Source: Hemerocallis citrina
Taxonomy: Eukaryota; Streptophyta; Magnoliopsida; Asparagales; Asphodelaceae
Direction of reading: 5' to 3'
Assembly (NCBI GenBank): GCA_017893485.1
Contig: CM030364.1
Coordinates: 40,775,825 to 40,839,824 of the forward strand
Length of the DNA: 64,000 bases
Each line of letters starts with the position of its first letter. Position 1 is the first letter of the stretch. The notes under the pieces were generated by a model that saw nothing but the letters and a program-made list of their open reading frames with translations, had not been told where the DNA came from and made no database searches. Below, piece by piece: positions 25,001 to 36,000 of this stretch. Both the position numbers and the translations under genes were made by a program.

Positions 25001-26080
25001 CCCGGCATCAGTCTGCATCCGAACGTCACCAATTCCGACAATCTTAGCAAAGCTAGAATTGTCCATCCTCACCGAGCCAAAGTCCCCAGCTTTGTACGTC
25101 GTGAAGATGTCCTTTCGAGGAGTGGCATGGCAAGATGCTGCAGTATCTACCACCCATTCTACGCCCTGATTCGACACATGGAGGCATGTCTCATCCTCAT
25201 GAGAGCAAAGAGCCACATCTTCTAGTACTGTGACTTGTGCATCTCCTTCCTTCTTTGGTTGTGACCTTCCGTGACCGCCTTGTTTTTGTAACTTCCAACA
25301 ATTTCTTTTCATGTGGCCTGGTTTGCCACAGTGATGGCAGTTGTATGCAGGCCTCCTCCCATCACTTGATTTGCCTCTCGATCTGCCTCTGCTTTGGCTC
25401 CTGCCTCTCCACCTGCCTCGATCTTCCTCTCGCTGTCTGCCACGGACTTCTGTGACGCAGGCTTGTGCTTCTGTGCCAACGTCCTTTCTCCGAGCTTCCT
25501 CATTGAATAGGGCATCCTTAACCATAGACATGGTAAGATTGCCAGTCGAAGCCGAGTTGCTGAGGGAGACCACCAATGTCTCCCAACTGTCTGGAAGAGA
25601 GCTGAGAAGTAGAAGTGCCTGTAACTCATCTTCAAGTGGTAACTCCACTGAAGATAGCTGATTCACCAGGCTCTGAAACTCGCTGGTGTGTTCTGCTACA
25701 GAAGTTCCTCCCTGTAGCTTCAGGTTCACCAACCGTCTCATCAGCAGGGCCTTATTTCGAACTGTCTTGGCCTGGTACATATCTGCCAGCTTCTTCCAAA
25801 GGGCAAAAGCATCCGTTTCCTGGGCAACATGATGGAAGACACTGTGATCGATCCACTGTCGAATCTGACCGATCGTTTTCCTGTTCATCTTTTTCCAGTC
25901 CGCCTCATTGGTAGCTTCAGGTCTTTCTCCCTTCTCCTCAATTGGATCAAAGAGATCTTTACAACTTAGGAGATCTTCCATCCGAGGTCTCCAAAGTGTA
26001 TAGTTGGTGGCAGTAAGCTTGATCATGGCTCCAAATGATGATGATGATATTGATTCCTCCATCGACATCTTGATCTGCAA
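22037..26080 (-). CDS. Copia gag-pol polyprotein, 1347 aa, full length
   Basis: One open frame with all domains of a Ty1/copia polyprotein. N-terminal gag (about residues 10-200) is followed by an Arg-rich linker and a CCHC zinc knuckle (CHHCGKPGHMKRNC, 248-261). The aspartic protease has DTAAS at 312-316, where DSGAS is commoner. GAG-pre-integrase (LWHQRLGHM) lies near 437 and the integrase core near 497-620 (HSDVCGPME; LRSDNGGEY; HNGVAERMN). An acidic linker follows, then RT with KARLVVKGF and the YADDM catalytic motif at 1027-1031, and RNase H near 1195-1320 (GYTDADMAG; STIEAEYIA). Length is normal for the family. The first ATG (26080) lies 30 bases inside the primer-binding site; a second in-frame ATG is at codon 5. 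No stop or frameshift was seen, so the copy may be capable of movement. Lineage resembles the Tork/Tnt1 side of copia, but this is not proven. Confidence 0.96.
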   Translation of the reverse strand: MQIKMSMEESISSSSFGAMIKLTATNYTLWRPRMEDLLSCKDLFDPIEEKGERPEATNEADWKKMNRKTIGQIRQWIDHSVFHHVAQETDAFALWKKLADMYQAKTVRNKALLMRRLVNLKLQGGTSVAEHTSEFQSLVNQLSSVELPLEDELQALLLLSSLPDSWETLVVSLSNSASTGNLTMSMVKDALFNEEARRKDVGTEAQACVTEVRGRQREEDRGRWRGRSQSRGRSRGKSSDGRRPAYNCHHCGKPGHMKRNCWKLQKQGGHGRSQPKKEGDAQVTVLEDVALCSHEDETCLHVSNQGVEWVVDTAASCHATPRKDIFTTYKAGDFGSVRMDNSSFAKIVGIGDVRMQTDAGCTITLQDVRHVPELRQNLLSVRALDEKGYDNRFCKGSWRMLKGVMVIARGYLCSTLYKTHVKINVESLNIVEHEASQKLWHQRLGHMSEKGLSTLMKENLISITKNAELQPCSSCLFGKQRRVSFSSSSTRRSELLSLIHSDVCGPMEVESLGGNKYFLTFIDDASQKVWVYFLKTKDQVLEIFKSFHDMVERETGKKLKCLRSDNGGEYTSRSFDAYCKSQDIRHEKTVPRTPQHNGVAERMNRTIMERVRSMLSTAKLPKPFWGEAVRTACYLINRSPSVPLNFNIPEKKWTGKNPSYSHLRTFGCLAYAHVSKELRQKLDARTTPCIFIGYGDEEFGYRLWDLKTKKPIRSRDVVFHENQTYGDTEKPTIAESPVSTQDFVPDTVPVQAAADDDVSDQELEAEPEEEEEGIDEPGEPQPFTAAEPVQDNDTPLETSEPQLRRSERGHVPSTKYLESEYILLTDEGEPENFQEALSHPDKDNWLHALRDEMDSLEKNQTYDLVKLPGGKKALKNKWVFKLKKDGSGKVVKHKARLVVKGFLQKKGIDFGEIFSPVVKMTSIRVMLGLAASLDLELEQMDVKTAFLHGDLHEEIYMEQPEGYEVPGKENLVCKLKKSLYGLKQAPRQWYKKFDSFMVSQGYKRTAADQCVYIQRSPDGNFIALLLYADDMLVVGQDAVKIRQLKIELSKVFDMKDLGPAQQILGMNISQDRKARRLWLSQEKYVERVIKRFNMEGAKPVSIPLANHFKLSKSSCPSSRKEIEEMEVVPYSSAVGSLMYAMVCTGPDIAHAVGVASRFLSNPGNEHWEAVKWILRYLKGTSKICLCYGGAHPVLEGYTDADMAGDLDGRKSTSGFIYTFAGGAVSWQSRLQKCVALSTIEAEYIAAAEAGKEMLWLKRFLQELGIKQNDYKVHCDSQSVLDLSKNSMYHSRTKHIDIHYHWIREVMDQQLLKLMKIHTKENPADMLTKIVSREKLELCRDITGMDKR

Positions 26081-26123
26081 AGGCTTTTGGTACTCAACAA
26101 CTCAACCTCGCTCTGATACCACT

Positions 26124-26487
26124 TGTTAGGATCGTGAGAAAAACAACAGAGATAAATTTGAGAAGAAAACAACACAAATATTATTTCTCAATCTCAAAAA
26201 GATTTACAAAAAAAACTCTCAATACTTTATAAGCTCTCTGTGGCTATCAATCTCTATTTTTCTCTTCAGTTGAGTGTATCATCAAATGAAGAAAATAGTG
26301 AGAATTTATAGGAGGGGAAGAGACATCATGCTTTCGAAGAGACACCATGCTTCGGAAGAGACACCATGCTTCGGAAAAGACACCATGCTTCGGAAGAGAC
26401 ACCATGCTTGCACCAAACGTTGTCATGCATCAGCATGCACCAAACGTTGCATGCATGAGTACATGCTCTTTTGTGGCGGGACCTACA
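26124..26487 (-). repeat. 5' LTR of the intact copia, with a 19-bp repeat expansion
   Basis: 364 bp. About four extra tandem units of the type agacaccatgcttcggaag (26328-26405) account exactly for the 76-bp excess over the other LTR. Confidence 0.95.
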
Positions 26488-26982
26488 AGAAGTATAGCAT
26501 ATGTATAAAACTTTAAGAAGTTTTTGTAATTGTACTACTTTTTGATGTATTACTTCCATAACACACCGAGGTAATCATTCCCACAAGTATTAAATGCAAA
26601 AATGTTTCTCACGTGATTCATATTTTTGAATTAGTAGTATGGTAGTACATAAACTAAACATTTTCCAAATATATAACTTAGGCTGATAAAACCCACAAAG
26701 AGTAGTGAGGCCTTTTTACACCTTATAATTTTGCTCGTGTTGTACGCTACTCTTTATTTATGTACATTGTTGGAACTGGAGTCTTATGACTCTATCCGTT
26801 ATATCGGAGAAGAGAAGAGGGAAAAAAAAGGGGAAAAAAAAAGTGTGAGCCCTTTCTTGAAAGTTTTCCTTAATCCCTTTCTGTCATCTTCATTATAAAA
26901 ACATCCAACAAAAAAAAAGAATAATTAAACATGTTAAACCCCTAACTCCATTCAATGCACATTAATCCTCCTCCCTAATCCC

Positions 26983-26989
26983 TATATAC
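26983..26989 (+). promoter_or_regulatory. TATA box of the QRT3-like gene
   Basis: tatatac in cctatatacactcc, about 110 bp upstream of the ATG at 27096. It leaves a CT/A-rich 5' untranslated region of roughly 80 bp. The intact copia ends about 500 bp further upstream. Confidence 0.6.
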
Positions 26990-27095
26990 ACTCCTCCCTT
27001 CATCTTTTACGTTCCATTTTATTCAACAAACAAAAACCCAAATTCACAGAGAAGAACAAAGAGAAATTAAGAGAGAAGAAGTAGAGTTTTGAGGG

Positions 27096-27832
27096 ATGGA
27101 GAGATTTATTAGAGGAAAGGTTGGCCACCTTCTCCTCCTCCTCCTCCTCCTCTCCCTCGTTATGGGCTTTAGTGCTGAAGCATCTTACCATGATGGGTTT
27201 CATAAGCAGAGAGAGATCGTGCACCGTTGGATGGAGAGGATCATGTCTGAGAAGTCGACTACTGCAGGATCAGCTCCTTCCCCGAGTCCTCAGCCTCAGG
27301 TACGTCGTGGTAATGTTAAGTTATAACTCAACCTCATTTCAAAAGACTCGTCAATCATCATTGTTTCATGGTACTAGCTAGCTAGCTATGGTAATTGAAC
27401 CCTAAAAATCCTACAGCTAGCCAACCAAACCGGGAAGAATGACATTACAAATTATTAGATTTTTTTTATAGAAAAACCTAGCTAAAACCTGTGTTGTATG
27501 AATCCCAATTAATGGACATTTTTCATAAACTATTTTGATTTGTTTTGCAATTAATCTGCAGTTATTGGGATTTTTAAAATATGTATTGAATTATATATTT
27601 CGCATCTTTTTTATCTTTTAGATTTATTTATAATTGTGACTCTTTTGAATATTTTTTGAGAGAATTAATGCAACAGCCGGCCATTGTCGTGACTCGTGAT
27701 TAGTTAGCATAATATGAAGGATTAGCCAAAGTTTCAAGCCTTTCCAACTAATCCAACCTTTTTTAAATAGTAAAATGATCAACCTTTAATCATACTATTT
27801 TATATATATATATTCAATACTAGTAACTCTAG

Positions 27833-27887
<55 letters not shown>

Positions 27888-29865
27888 CGTACTAATGGTA
27901 GATTTAATTAATGGAATTGGTTTTGAGTGAATAATCAGCCAGCATTACTTACTTCGATCGACTTGGAAATATCTGTGGTTGAAGATTCATAAGCCAGAGA
28001 TGTATATAATACCAAACATACAATCCCCAACTCTCTAATTATGGTCGATCGGTCAGTGTATTCTATAAGCACTTGAATAATGCATGTGCCTATTGTTTTT
28101 CACTTCTCACTTTTTTTTTCCGCTCTGCTTGTATATATTTTTTTCAAATTTGACAACAGATTTTATCTCTTTCTATAATTTTGGTAACAAATTCTTTTTT
28201 TATATATAATATAATTTAGCAACATATATTTTTTAATCTTAATTTTGGGAATAGATCTTTGTAATCTTAGAATTTTGTTTTATATCTATTTTTTTGGTCA
28301 GAGTAACAGAGCTTATTAGGTTTAGTTTGGTTTGTTCTTTTGTGCTAGGAAAAGAAAACATCTAAGCTTAGAATAGTAGTAGAGATAGTTCAGGGTAAAT
28401 TGGTGCCTTACTAATCAGCTTAAAACACACTGTATTGTTAGCTGAAAACATCGCTAATGAATGAATGAACGGTGCAGATCATATCATCCTCATCATCAAC
28501 AACAACAACAACCACAAGCCGCTCACGTGTTTATCATGTGACGGATTACGGTGCTGATCCAACAGGGTTCGCTGATTCAACGGCTGCGATCACAAGAGCC
28601 ATCTCCGATGCGTTCAAATCACCGTCCAATCATGTTCTGATGCCGGGGATCAAGGACCTCGGCGGTGCTGAAATACACCTGGACGGCGGGGTTTACTTGA
28701 TCAGTAACCCTATATCATTACCATCATCTCGTGGTGGTAATCTTAAGGTAAAGATATATATACTAGTACACTAAATTAAATCTGATTGTTGTAATATTCA
28801 TTTTTTTACTTGTGATGCAAACAGATACACAGTGGTTCTCTGCGAGCATCCAACAACTTTCCCAAGGGCGGTTACATGATCGAGCTATCGGCATTCCCTT
28901 CCGTACAAAGAGCCAATGCTTCCAGCTTGTCATCCAATTCAGACAATGATTACGACTATGAGTACATTACCTTGAGAGACCTTATGTTAGACTCCAATTA
29001 TCGAGGTGGTGGAATTGCCATTGTCAATTCTCTACGGATCACTGTCGATAATTGCTACATTGTACACTTCGACTCTGATGGTATTTGGGTCAGAGGAGGT
29101 CACGAAACCCTTATCCGAGGGTCATATTTAGGGCACCACATCACTGCTGGGGGCAACCCGGGGGAAAAGGACTTCATCGGTGTGGGGATCAATTTGAACG
29201 GTAATGACAATTCAATTACCGATACTGTAATTTTTTCGGCAGCTACCGGAGTTTTGGTGACGGGACAAGCAAATACGTTGACCGGTGTCCATTGTTACAA
29301 CAAAGCAACTGCATTCGGAGGGACAGGCATCTACTTGAAGCTACCTAATCTTACTCAGACCCGAATCATTAACTGTTATTTGGATTACACGAGCATTGTG
29401 GCAGAGGATCCGGTTCAGCTCATCGTGTCAAACTCATTTTTTCTCGGGGGTGCTAACGTTGTGTTCAAGTCAGTGAAGGGTGTGATCAAATCTGTCAATG
29501 TCATCGACAACTCATTCACCGGAGGAGGAGGGAAAGGGACAGCAATTGTGAAGTTGGATGAGACGAACGGGGAGTTTACAGACATAGAACGGGTAGTGGT
29601 GGAACGGAACGGGGTAAATGGGATGTCCGTGAAATCAACAGTGGCAAAGGCGACGGCCACGAGGAACGACAGTAGCTGGACTCTTGATTTCTCATCGGTG
29701 TTGTTGTTCCGCAATCGGATTGATCATGTTCTGTACACACTGCAGGCTGAATCAGGATTCCCCAATCACGCTTTGAGGAATGTGTCGAGCAATCAGGTTG
29801 TGATTGAATCTGACGTGGTGGTGCAGGCCACCGTACACGTGGAAGTGGATCAGACTGCAGGATAA
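27096..29865 (+). CDS. QRT3: QRT3-like polygalacturonase, 504 aa, three exons
   Basis: Spliced CDS: 27096-27299, 28478-28747, 28825-29865, all phase 0, with GT-AG introns of 1178 and 77 bp. The protein opens with a signal peptide (MERFIRGKVGHLLLLLLLLS..GFSAEA), as expected for a secreted wall enzyme. From residue 86 it reads VYHVTDYGADPTGFADST, the start of the pectate-lyase-3 type beta-helix seen in QRT3-like proteins. Also visible are DGGVYLI, LRASNNFPKGGYMIELSA (after residue 160) and DSDGIWVRGG (near 241-250). Arabidopsis QRT3 is an endopolygalacturonase that degrades the pollen mother cell wall so that tetrads separate; length and layout here fit that family. The usual GH28 signature DD is represented only by DSD. 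Whether this is the QRT3 orthologue or a related paralogue cannot be decided here. A TATA box lies at 26983. Confidence 0.92.
27836..27882. repeat. (AT)n microsatellite in QRT3-like intron 1
   Basis: About 45 bp of AT repeat inside the 1178-bp first intron. Confidence 0.95.
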
Positions 29866-31478
29866 AAGCATAGGCTGGTAAGGTTGCATTAGGGGGCCGG
29901 GAGACTCACATGCAAAAGTTCAGTTCCCTACCGATATATGATATGATATATTAATTTGCATCGATCGGTTCCTCTTTTTAAGTTTTTCTTTAATTGCTGA
30001 TAGCAAAATATAATTGAAATTATTATAATTTGTAAAGAATTCTTACTGATTAAAAGCCAATCAAGAGTCAAATTCACTCTACGATCGTATCCCAACTTAT
30101 TGTCCCAATCTTAAGCTATCGATTGCTCCTTAAATTGTGATTCGACCACTGTTACTAATTGACACCAAAACTAGTCTTTTAATTTGCAGACAGTCCAAAA
30201 ACCATCTCAATTGATTCTCCTTATCCTCTTTTCGAGAGCCATTTAAAAGTTTTAGGGTCGAAGTAAATACTACTTCTATACTACATGGGGGGTCACATTC
30301 GACATAATCTACACGTATAACAGGAGACTTATCTATCAAAACTTGTGTCCATTGCTCGCCGCTAAATCATTTTAAACGTGCCCCGTGCCGTTTCAACAAT
30401 GACCAACTCAAATTGACAGCATGGAGACAGAGAACACTGAACTTGTTTGCAACGTAACGTCGACAGAGATAAATACATGCAAGTTTTAAAATTTCATCAT
30501 CTTTGATTAGTTTATAATAAGACTCACATCAACCAAACTTAGCATACTTACTGTAGTTATCAGGACCAAATTGAGTTTTCGGTCATGACAAATTTCAAAC
30601 GACTTGCTGGGCATTATTACTCAAAAAGAGAAAAACATAACAAAAACAAATCTACAGTAAACATCAGATTACTGGACAACAACAGCGACTGCTAGATTTT
30701 ATGATTTTTTATTACCGCATACTTATTAGAACAAATAAAGAAGTTTAATTAGCACGATAATAAATATGACCACTGCGAATCAAGAATAATTTACAAAAGG
30801 TCAGAAGAGTTTGAAGGGTATTCGACACCAAGTACAATCTCACCTATGAACAAGGATTATATGACACGTCTCCTAATAAGGAAGGAGAGGTTAGTTGGTA
30901 AGAATTATTATCAAAATGGAAAGAAACCCAATCAGATACAATGCAGATTTACTCTAATACAGATATTTGTATTTGATCAGATAATAACAGAAAGTTAGCA
31001 TGAAGAGTAAATAATCAGTCCTTGGATGAACTACCATCGCATCGGGCAATAAATATTTATAAAACTCTTAACAACCTCGAAAGGTATTTCATAAAATCAT
31101 CAAGACCATTCGATCTGCTGCCAAAAGTAAGTAATTTCTATGCACCAAACCAACCAAAAAAGAAATTAAGTGGATCAAAAGTAAATGGAAGTTTAAGATG
31201 TTACAAATGTTTTATTAATTAATTTCTTATCAACGAAACGGAGAGGGGAATTTTCACTCACTAGTTTCTCTCAAAATGAAAGTTAACGATGCAAATAGAT
31301 GCATACAAATATATATAACCATTGGAATATGATGCTACTCAAAGAGTTTAACTACATGAATTTATAAGACACATCTGCAAAATATTGTGTACAGTACAGA
31401 ATTAAACCAAGAGAACCAACTGGAACATTGCTATCCAAACTTACTATATACAGTTCAACCTTCCAACTAAGAACCAAA
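29866..31478. other. Intergenic region between two convergent genes
   Basis: This holds the 3' end of the QRT3-like gene (transcribed rightwards) and the 3' end of the DUF2358 gene (transcribed leftwards). No convincing coding sequence, RNA gene or mobile element was recognised. Short open frames at 30130-30339 and 31022-31222 have no features of real genes. Confidence 0.6.
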
Positions 31479-31983
31479 TCAAGAACAAGTGACCATGCCC
31501 TCAAGACCAATGCCCGTCAAAATCTGACCCTCATGCTCTAGAGTCCTTCTAACTGCTCGATAGAGTTCAACCCAAGGCCGTGATCCTGATTCCTCTAATG
31601 TGTCCTCAAAAAATGTTAAATTAGGACTTGGTGGGCAAGCAGCAACACCGACCAAATCCAACACAGTTGTTGACCTCATCACATTCCGAGGGGGATTGAA
31701 AGCTAAATTATCCACCTTATGCTCATAAATTTTCCCTCTTCGATCAACTTTGTACCTTGATGTCCCTTGAAACTTACCACGAGCTTCCCAAGGCACGCGT
31801 GGGACCCCTTGAAGCTCCCACCGGATCAAGATTGAGTTTTCTGAGGGTTGCCAAACTCTATATACCTCGATCCCAATCTCTTTGAAAAGGATCCGTCCAT
31901 GGAATCGGAGTGCCCAGAAGAATAGGCGGTAGTTGTCAACCCCTTGGAAGGTGTACAGAGGATCTATGAATGTGATGTCATCC
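31479..31983 (-). CDS. DUF2358 family protein, exon 2 (C-terminal 168 codons)
   Basis: The second and last coding exon, on the minus strand. It reads DDITFIDPLYTFQGVDNYRL, FWALRFHGRILFKEIGIEVY, RVWQPSENSILIRWELQGVP, then FQGTSRYKVDRRGKIYEHKV and a C-terminal tail ending GLEGMVTCS. This pattern is characteristic of the DUF2358 family (NTF2-like fold, found in plants and cyanobacteria; function not established). The acceptor is ttttag|GG at 31984/31983. The exon begins in phase 2 and completes an Arg codon begun in exon 1. Codons upstream of the acceptor (MENFR) are intronic, so the ATG at 31997 is not a real start. The gene end lies 1.6 kb from the convergent QRT3-like gene. Confidence 0.88.
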
Positions 31984-33015
31984 CTAAAATTTTCCAAGCA
32001 AAATTAAAAATTAAGAGTACAGTCTTAAATAAATAATGCCAACCAAACACTAGAATTGGAAATTAGAGGGTCCTGTTCTGTTTGTTTCCATATTTTCCAG
32101 CAGCAAGAGGGGGAGAGGGAGCGGCTCGAAATTAAGTTTGATAAACCCAATGAGTGTGGGCAATGCCAAAAGTATTTAATCCCAGCTAAATCTAGAACTG
32201 GAAAGTAAGGATTACATAGGAGAACCAAGGTTGACTCACTGTCTGGAAAATACAAAACATAATCCAACCCTAAAAAGAAATTTAAAGGTTTATAAAGAGA
32301 TTTTGTAGGAGGAATTTCTTGTCCTAAACCTTTACTCAAGTCTTTTCCCTTTTATTTTTGTGTCTCATCTGTCAGCATGTTTGTGTTGGATCAATATAAT
32401 AATTACTGATTTTCCATATCAACCCCCTAAAATTATGTTTAATTACGCATTAGCACCTAAGTTTTTACATTTCCATATTCTCTAAAATCTTTTGGGTGCG
32501 GATAACCCACCCTTGTTGTTAGTACCTTAGAATCACATGTCGGCCGAGACCGAGACAAGTCTCCAGAGTTGTCTCGGTTTTTTGCCTACTCGATATGATA
32601 TTTGCCTAAAATCTTGATACTTGCCGATTCTTAAAGAATAGATTTGTATAGTATATATTTTGTAGCTTAAAGGTTTAAACACCTTTAAGCATATAGTAGT
32701 ATAATTTAAAATTCACGGTACACTTTATAAATAGAATATATTTAATAAAACTAGATAGTTTTGTACATGAAAATTAATTACAAAAGTATTACAATCTATT
32801 TTTATAATTGAAAAATATTATACAAGGAATGCATGTTTTAAGATTCAAATATATAACTATTTTCCATAGTTTCAGTAAACATCCAAACATATTAACATGA
32901 TGTATTAAAAATCACAAGACACTGAGAAGAAAACGCTGACATTTTGGAGATATCCGATACTGGGACCTAAATTGAACATATGATACAATACCCGGTACTG
33001 AGTCTTCATAACATA
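31984..33015. other. Intron segment without recognised element
   Basis: AT-rich. A short hairpin, ccgagacaagtctccagagttgtctcgg-like, sits near 32548-32578. No gene or element boundary was recognised. Confidence 0.5.
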
Positions 33016-33020
33016 GTACC

Positions 33021-36000
33021 TGTCACACCCCGCTTCCCAAGAAACGGGAACACGAGCACGTAACAAAAGCCCAGCGAATGATGTGTACATCATCCATAAG
33101 CTGTAACAGATTAACTCAACAATATACAAAAGACCATAACCACGCAAGAATGAATAACCACATAAACAATAAATAAACTCCAAAATAATCATGAAATAAA
33201 TTCACAAAATAATATCCAACATATGGGAGATAAGTAAACTTCATGACAAAAACACCCGAAACTGAATGTATAAAAACAGTAGTAGCGACTACAAAAGCAT
33301 GAAGACAAGAAACTAATGCAGGCTAAATAAAAGAATCCGGCTTCGTCATCTAGAATATCTGTTCACCAAATCCTTCAACCAATTCATCTCCAGTACCTGG
33401 AATCTCAACATCTAGGGTTTGGAAAAAAAAATGTCCGTTAGAGCAAGCAGCGGACGACAAGTTGCAGCAAGCAGTGAACAATAAAACAGAGCTTAGCAAG
33501 GAACAATCAACATGAACACAATCAAGTATGGAACAAGCAACAAGTGTAACATGTAATCATGGATCACTATTACGAGAAATCAAGAATCATATCGTGTAAC
33601 CAAGAATCATGTCATGTAATCATGGATCATTATTACGAGAAACACGAACCTCCTTCCGAATACACTCGTCTATATTGTCTGCTATTAGGCCTTCCCTTAT
33701 TACCCCGGCTTGTTGTTCTTTTTACAATATTTACGCATGAACATGCAACAATGAGAACGAGTATTAGGACAGGGTCAAGAAGATAACAAGGGATATGCAA
33801 TGCAGGATGTAAAATACAATTCATGAAATACAAAAGATAAACACATTGTACTTGTATACATGAAGATACAAATTCTGGACAGCAAGACGTTGTACAAAAA
33901 CAGATTCTCCCATTGCTACAGGCAAGCAAATCAGGATCCGTTAGGAGTTATAGAAACTAGACTCTCTACCGGTTCCAACGCATATTCACACGATATATCA
34001 TAAATGCATAATCTAGGTGTAAAAACTCATTCTTTATTGATTCATATTCAGGCAGCATGTTAGGGTCAAAATTCTTGTATATAAAAATATATTGTAAAAT
34101 CATTTAAAAATCTTATAAAAATTATATTTTAATTCCTAAAATGTTCAATAACAACACCATTAATTCCAGATTTTAATTCTTAAAATTAATCTACTGTTTT
34201 AATTAATTAGACATGGTAATGTATTTTCAACTGCATCCTGGAATTCAGACGTCACTATACGAAATATAGATATCTTGCAATCTGTAGATCGGATTGCAAA
34301 ACCGTCAGATAATCTGGATTCCAGACGCACAGGGCTACAACTCTTATTTAATAAGTTTTAAATGATAATATCTATAATTAGGTCAAAATTTTGGTTATTT
34401 ACTGAACTAGTATTCTGACAGCAACCTAGGGTCAAGTTTGCATATATATAATGGGTCTAGAAATTCATCAAATAATTACATAAAAATATCAGGGTGACTC
34501 CTAATCATGTCTAGTAGCAACCAGATAACTTTCAAGTCTTAGTTCTACAGTTGACATTTTATTTTAATTAACAATCCATGCCGATACACCTGTAAATGAC
34601 AAATCTGGAAATCTAAACCAAGCAGTGTTAAAAGTGCGATAACTTCCAAGTCATATGTCGGAATTCAGATCCGTTATATGTTCTGGAAAATAGATTCAAA
34701 TGGCTACAATTTTTGTTTTCAAAGTTCTATTTAATTATTACAGCAACTGGTTCAAAACTTAACGCAACATAAGGCAAATGGCAGGCCAGCAAGCAAATTG
34801 ACGTTAATTGGCGATAATTTCAATACTCAAGCATACAATTTCATGGCAATTAATTAACAGAAAATTCTACTTAAATATTTGGATGAAATTCTACCATTGA
34901 ATAGCGAGATTATTATAATCATGGCATGCAAATTCACAAATCTCAATACAACAACACACCCAATCGAGAAATATTCAATTATCATTTCCTATAATCATGT
35001 CTCTAATTGTATTCAAGTAGTGTGTGCATATGACGGCGTGTAAAAAGGGCTTGGGTTTGAGTCAAGGGAAACAACACGAAAAGACGATTATTACTTGGTT
35101 TCGCCGATGAATCTGTAATAACCCCTTTGAAGGTAACAAACAAAAGAGATATGATGAACGAGCTACTTGCAAGGATCAAAAGAAATTCTTGAACTAGAAA
35201 AACTATAGAGTTCAAGAGAGCTTGCCTTTTTGACGATTAAACCAAATATAAATGTAGATGATATGAGAAATCCCAACGGCGCCAACACACGTGCAACCAC
35301 AGAAAAGTGCGTGCAAAACACAGCGACAATAGCACGTGCAAAACACGTAACGGCAGCACGAGCAACACACAGCGGCACACGACCAACAACCGCAAGAGAC
35401 AACGGCACCATGGCAAGGCCAACAGCAACAACAGAAGGAGATGGCGGCAACAAGGGGCGCGAGGTGTCGGTGGCTGCGGGGGTGGTGGTCGCTGCCTGCC
35501 TTGCTACGGGGGTGGTGGTCGCTGCCTGGAGGCCTTGCTGTGGTGGCGCTGTCTCTTGCAGTTGTTGTTTGTAGGGCGCCGTGTGTTGCCCGTGATGCCA
35601 TTACGTGGGTTGCACGTGCTATTGTCGTTGCGTTTTGCACGCACTTTTCCGTGGTTGCACGTGTGTTGGCGCCGTTGGGATTTCTCATATCATCCACATT
35701 TATATTCGGTTTAATCATCAATAAGGCAAGCTCTCTTGAACTTTATTGTTTTCCTAGTTCAAGAATTTCTTTTAATCCCCGCAAGTAGCTCGTTATTTCA
35801 TTCATCATATATCTTCTGTTTGTTACCTTCAAAGGGGCTATTACAGATTCATCGGCGAAACCAAGTAATAATCTTCTTTTCGTGTTGTTTCCCTTGACTC
35901 AAACCCAAGCCCTTTTTACACGCCGTCATATGCACACACTACTTGAATACAATTAGAGACATGATTATAGGAAATGATAATTGAATATTTCTCAATTGGG

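Larger units (their letters stand above)
21716..26487 (-). mobile_element. Complete, apparently intact Ty1/copia retrotransposon, TSD agaag
   Basis: LTRs are at 21716-22003 (288 bp) and 26124-26487 (364 bp), with TG...CA ends (tgttaggatcgtg ... ggcgggacctaca). The 5-bp agaag flanks both ends (21711-21715, 26488-26492). On the minus strand, tggtatcagagc (26121-26110) is the primer-binding site next to the 5' LTR, and gagggggagaat (22015-22004) is the polypurine tract next to the 3' LTR. A single uninterrupted polyprotein fills the interior. Apart from a 76-bp difference caused by a tandem repeat, the LTRs are nearly identical, so the insertion is young. It ends about 600 bp upstream of the QRT3-like start codon, on the opposite strand. 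Confidence 0.97.

Noticed and set aside
28472..28774. Separate 100-codon gene starting MQIISSSS
   Set aside because: It is exon 2 of the QRT3-like gene with a few codons of intron on each side; splice sites at 28478 and 28747 are clear.
31984..31997. ATG at 31997 as the start of a stand-alone 172-codon DUF2358 gene
   Set aside because: The first five codons lie upstream of a good splice acceptor, and the N-terminal half of the domain plus transit peptide are found at 56624-56934 with a matching donor and phase.
35163..35788. Open frames of 96-169 codons at the centre of the palindrome, similar on both strands
   Set aside because: The same frame appears on both arms because of the inverted repeat. 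Composition is repetitive (Thr/Ala/Arg or Val/Cys) without domain signatures.
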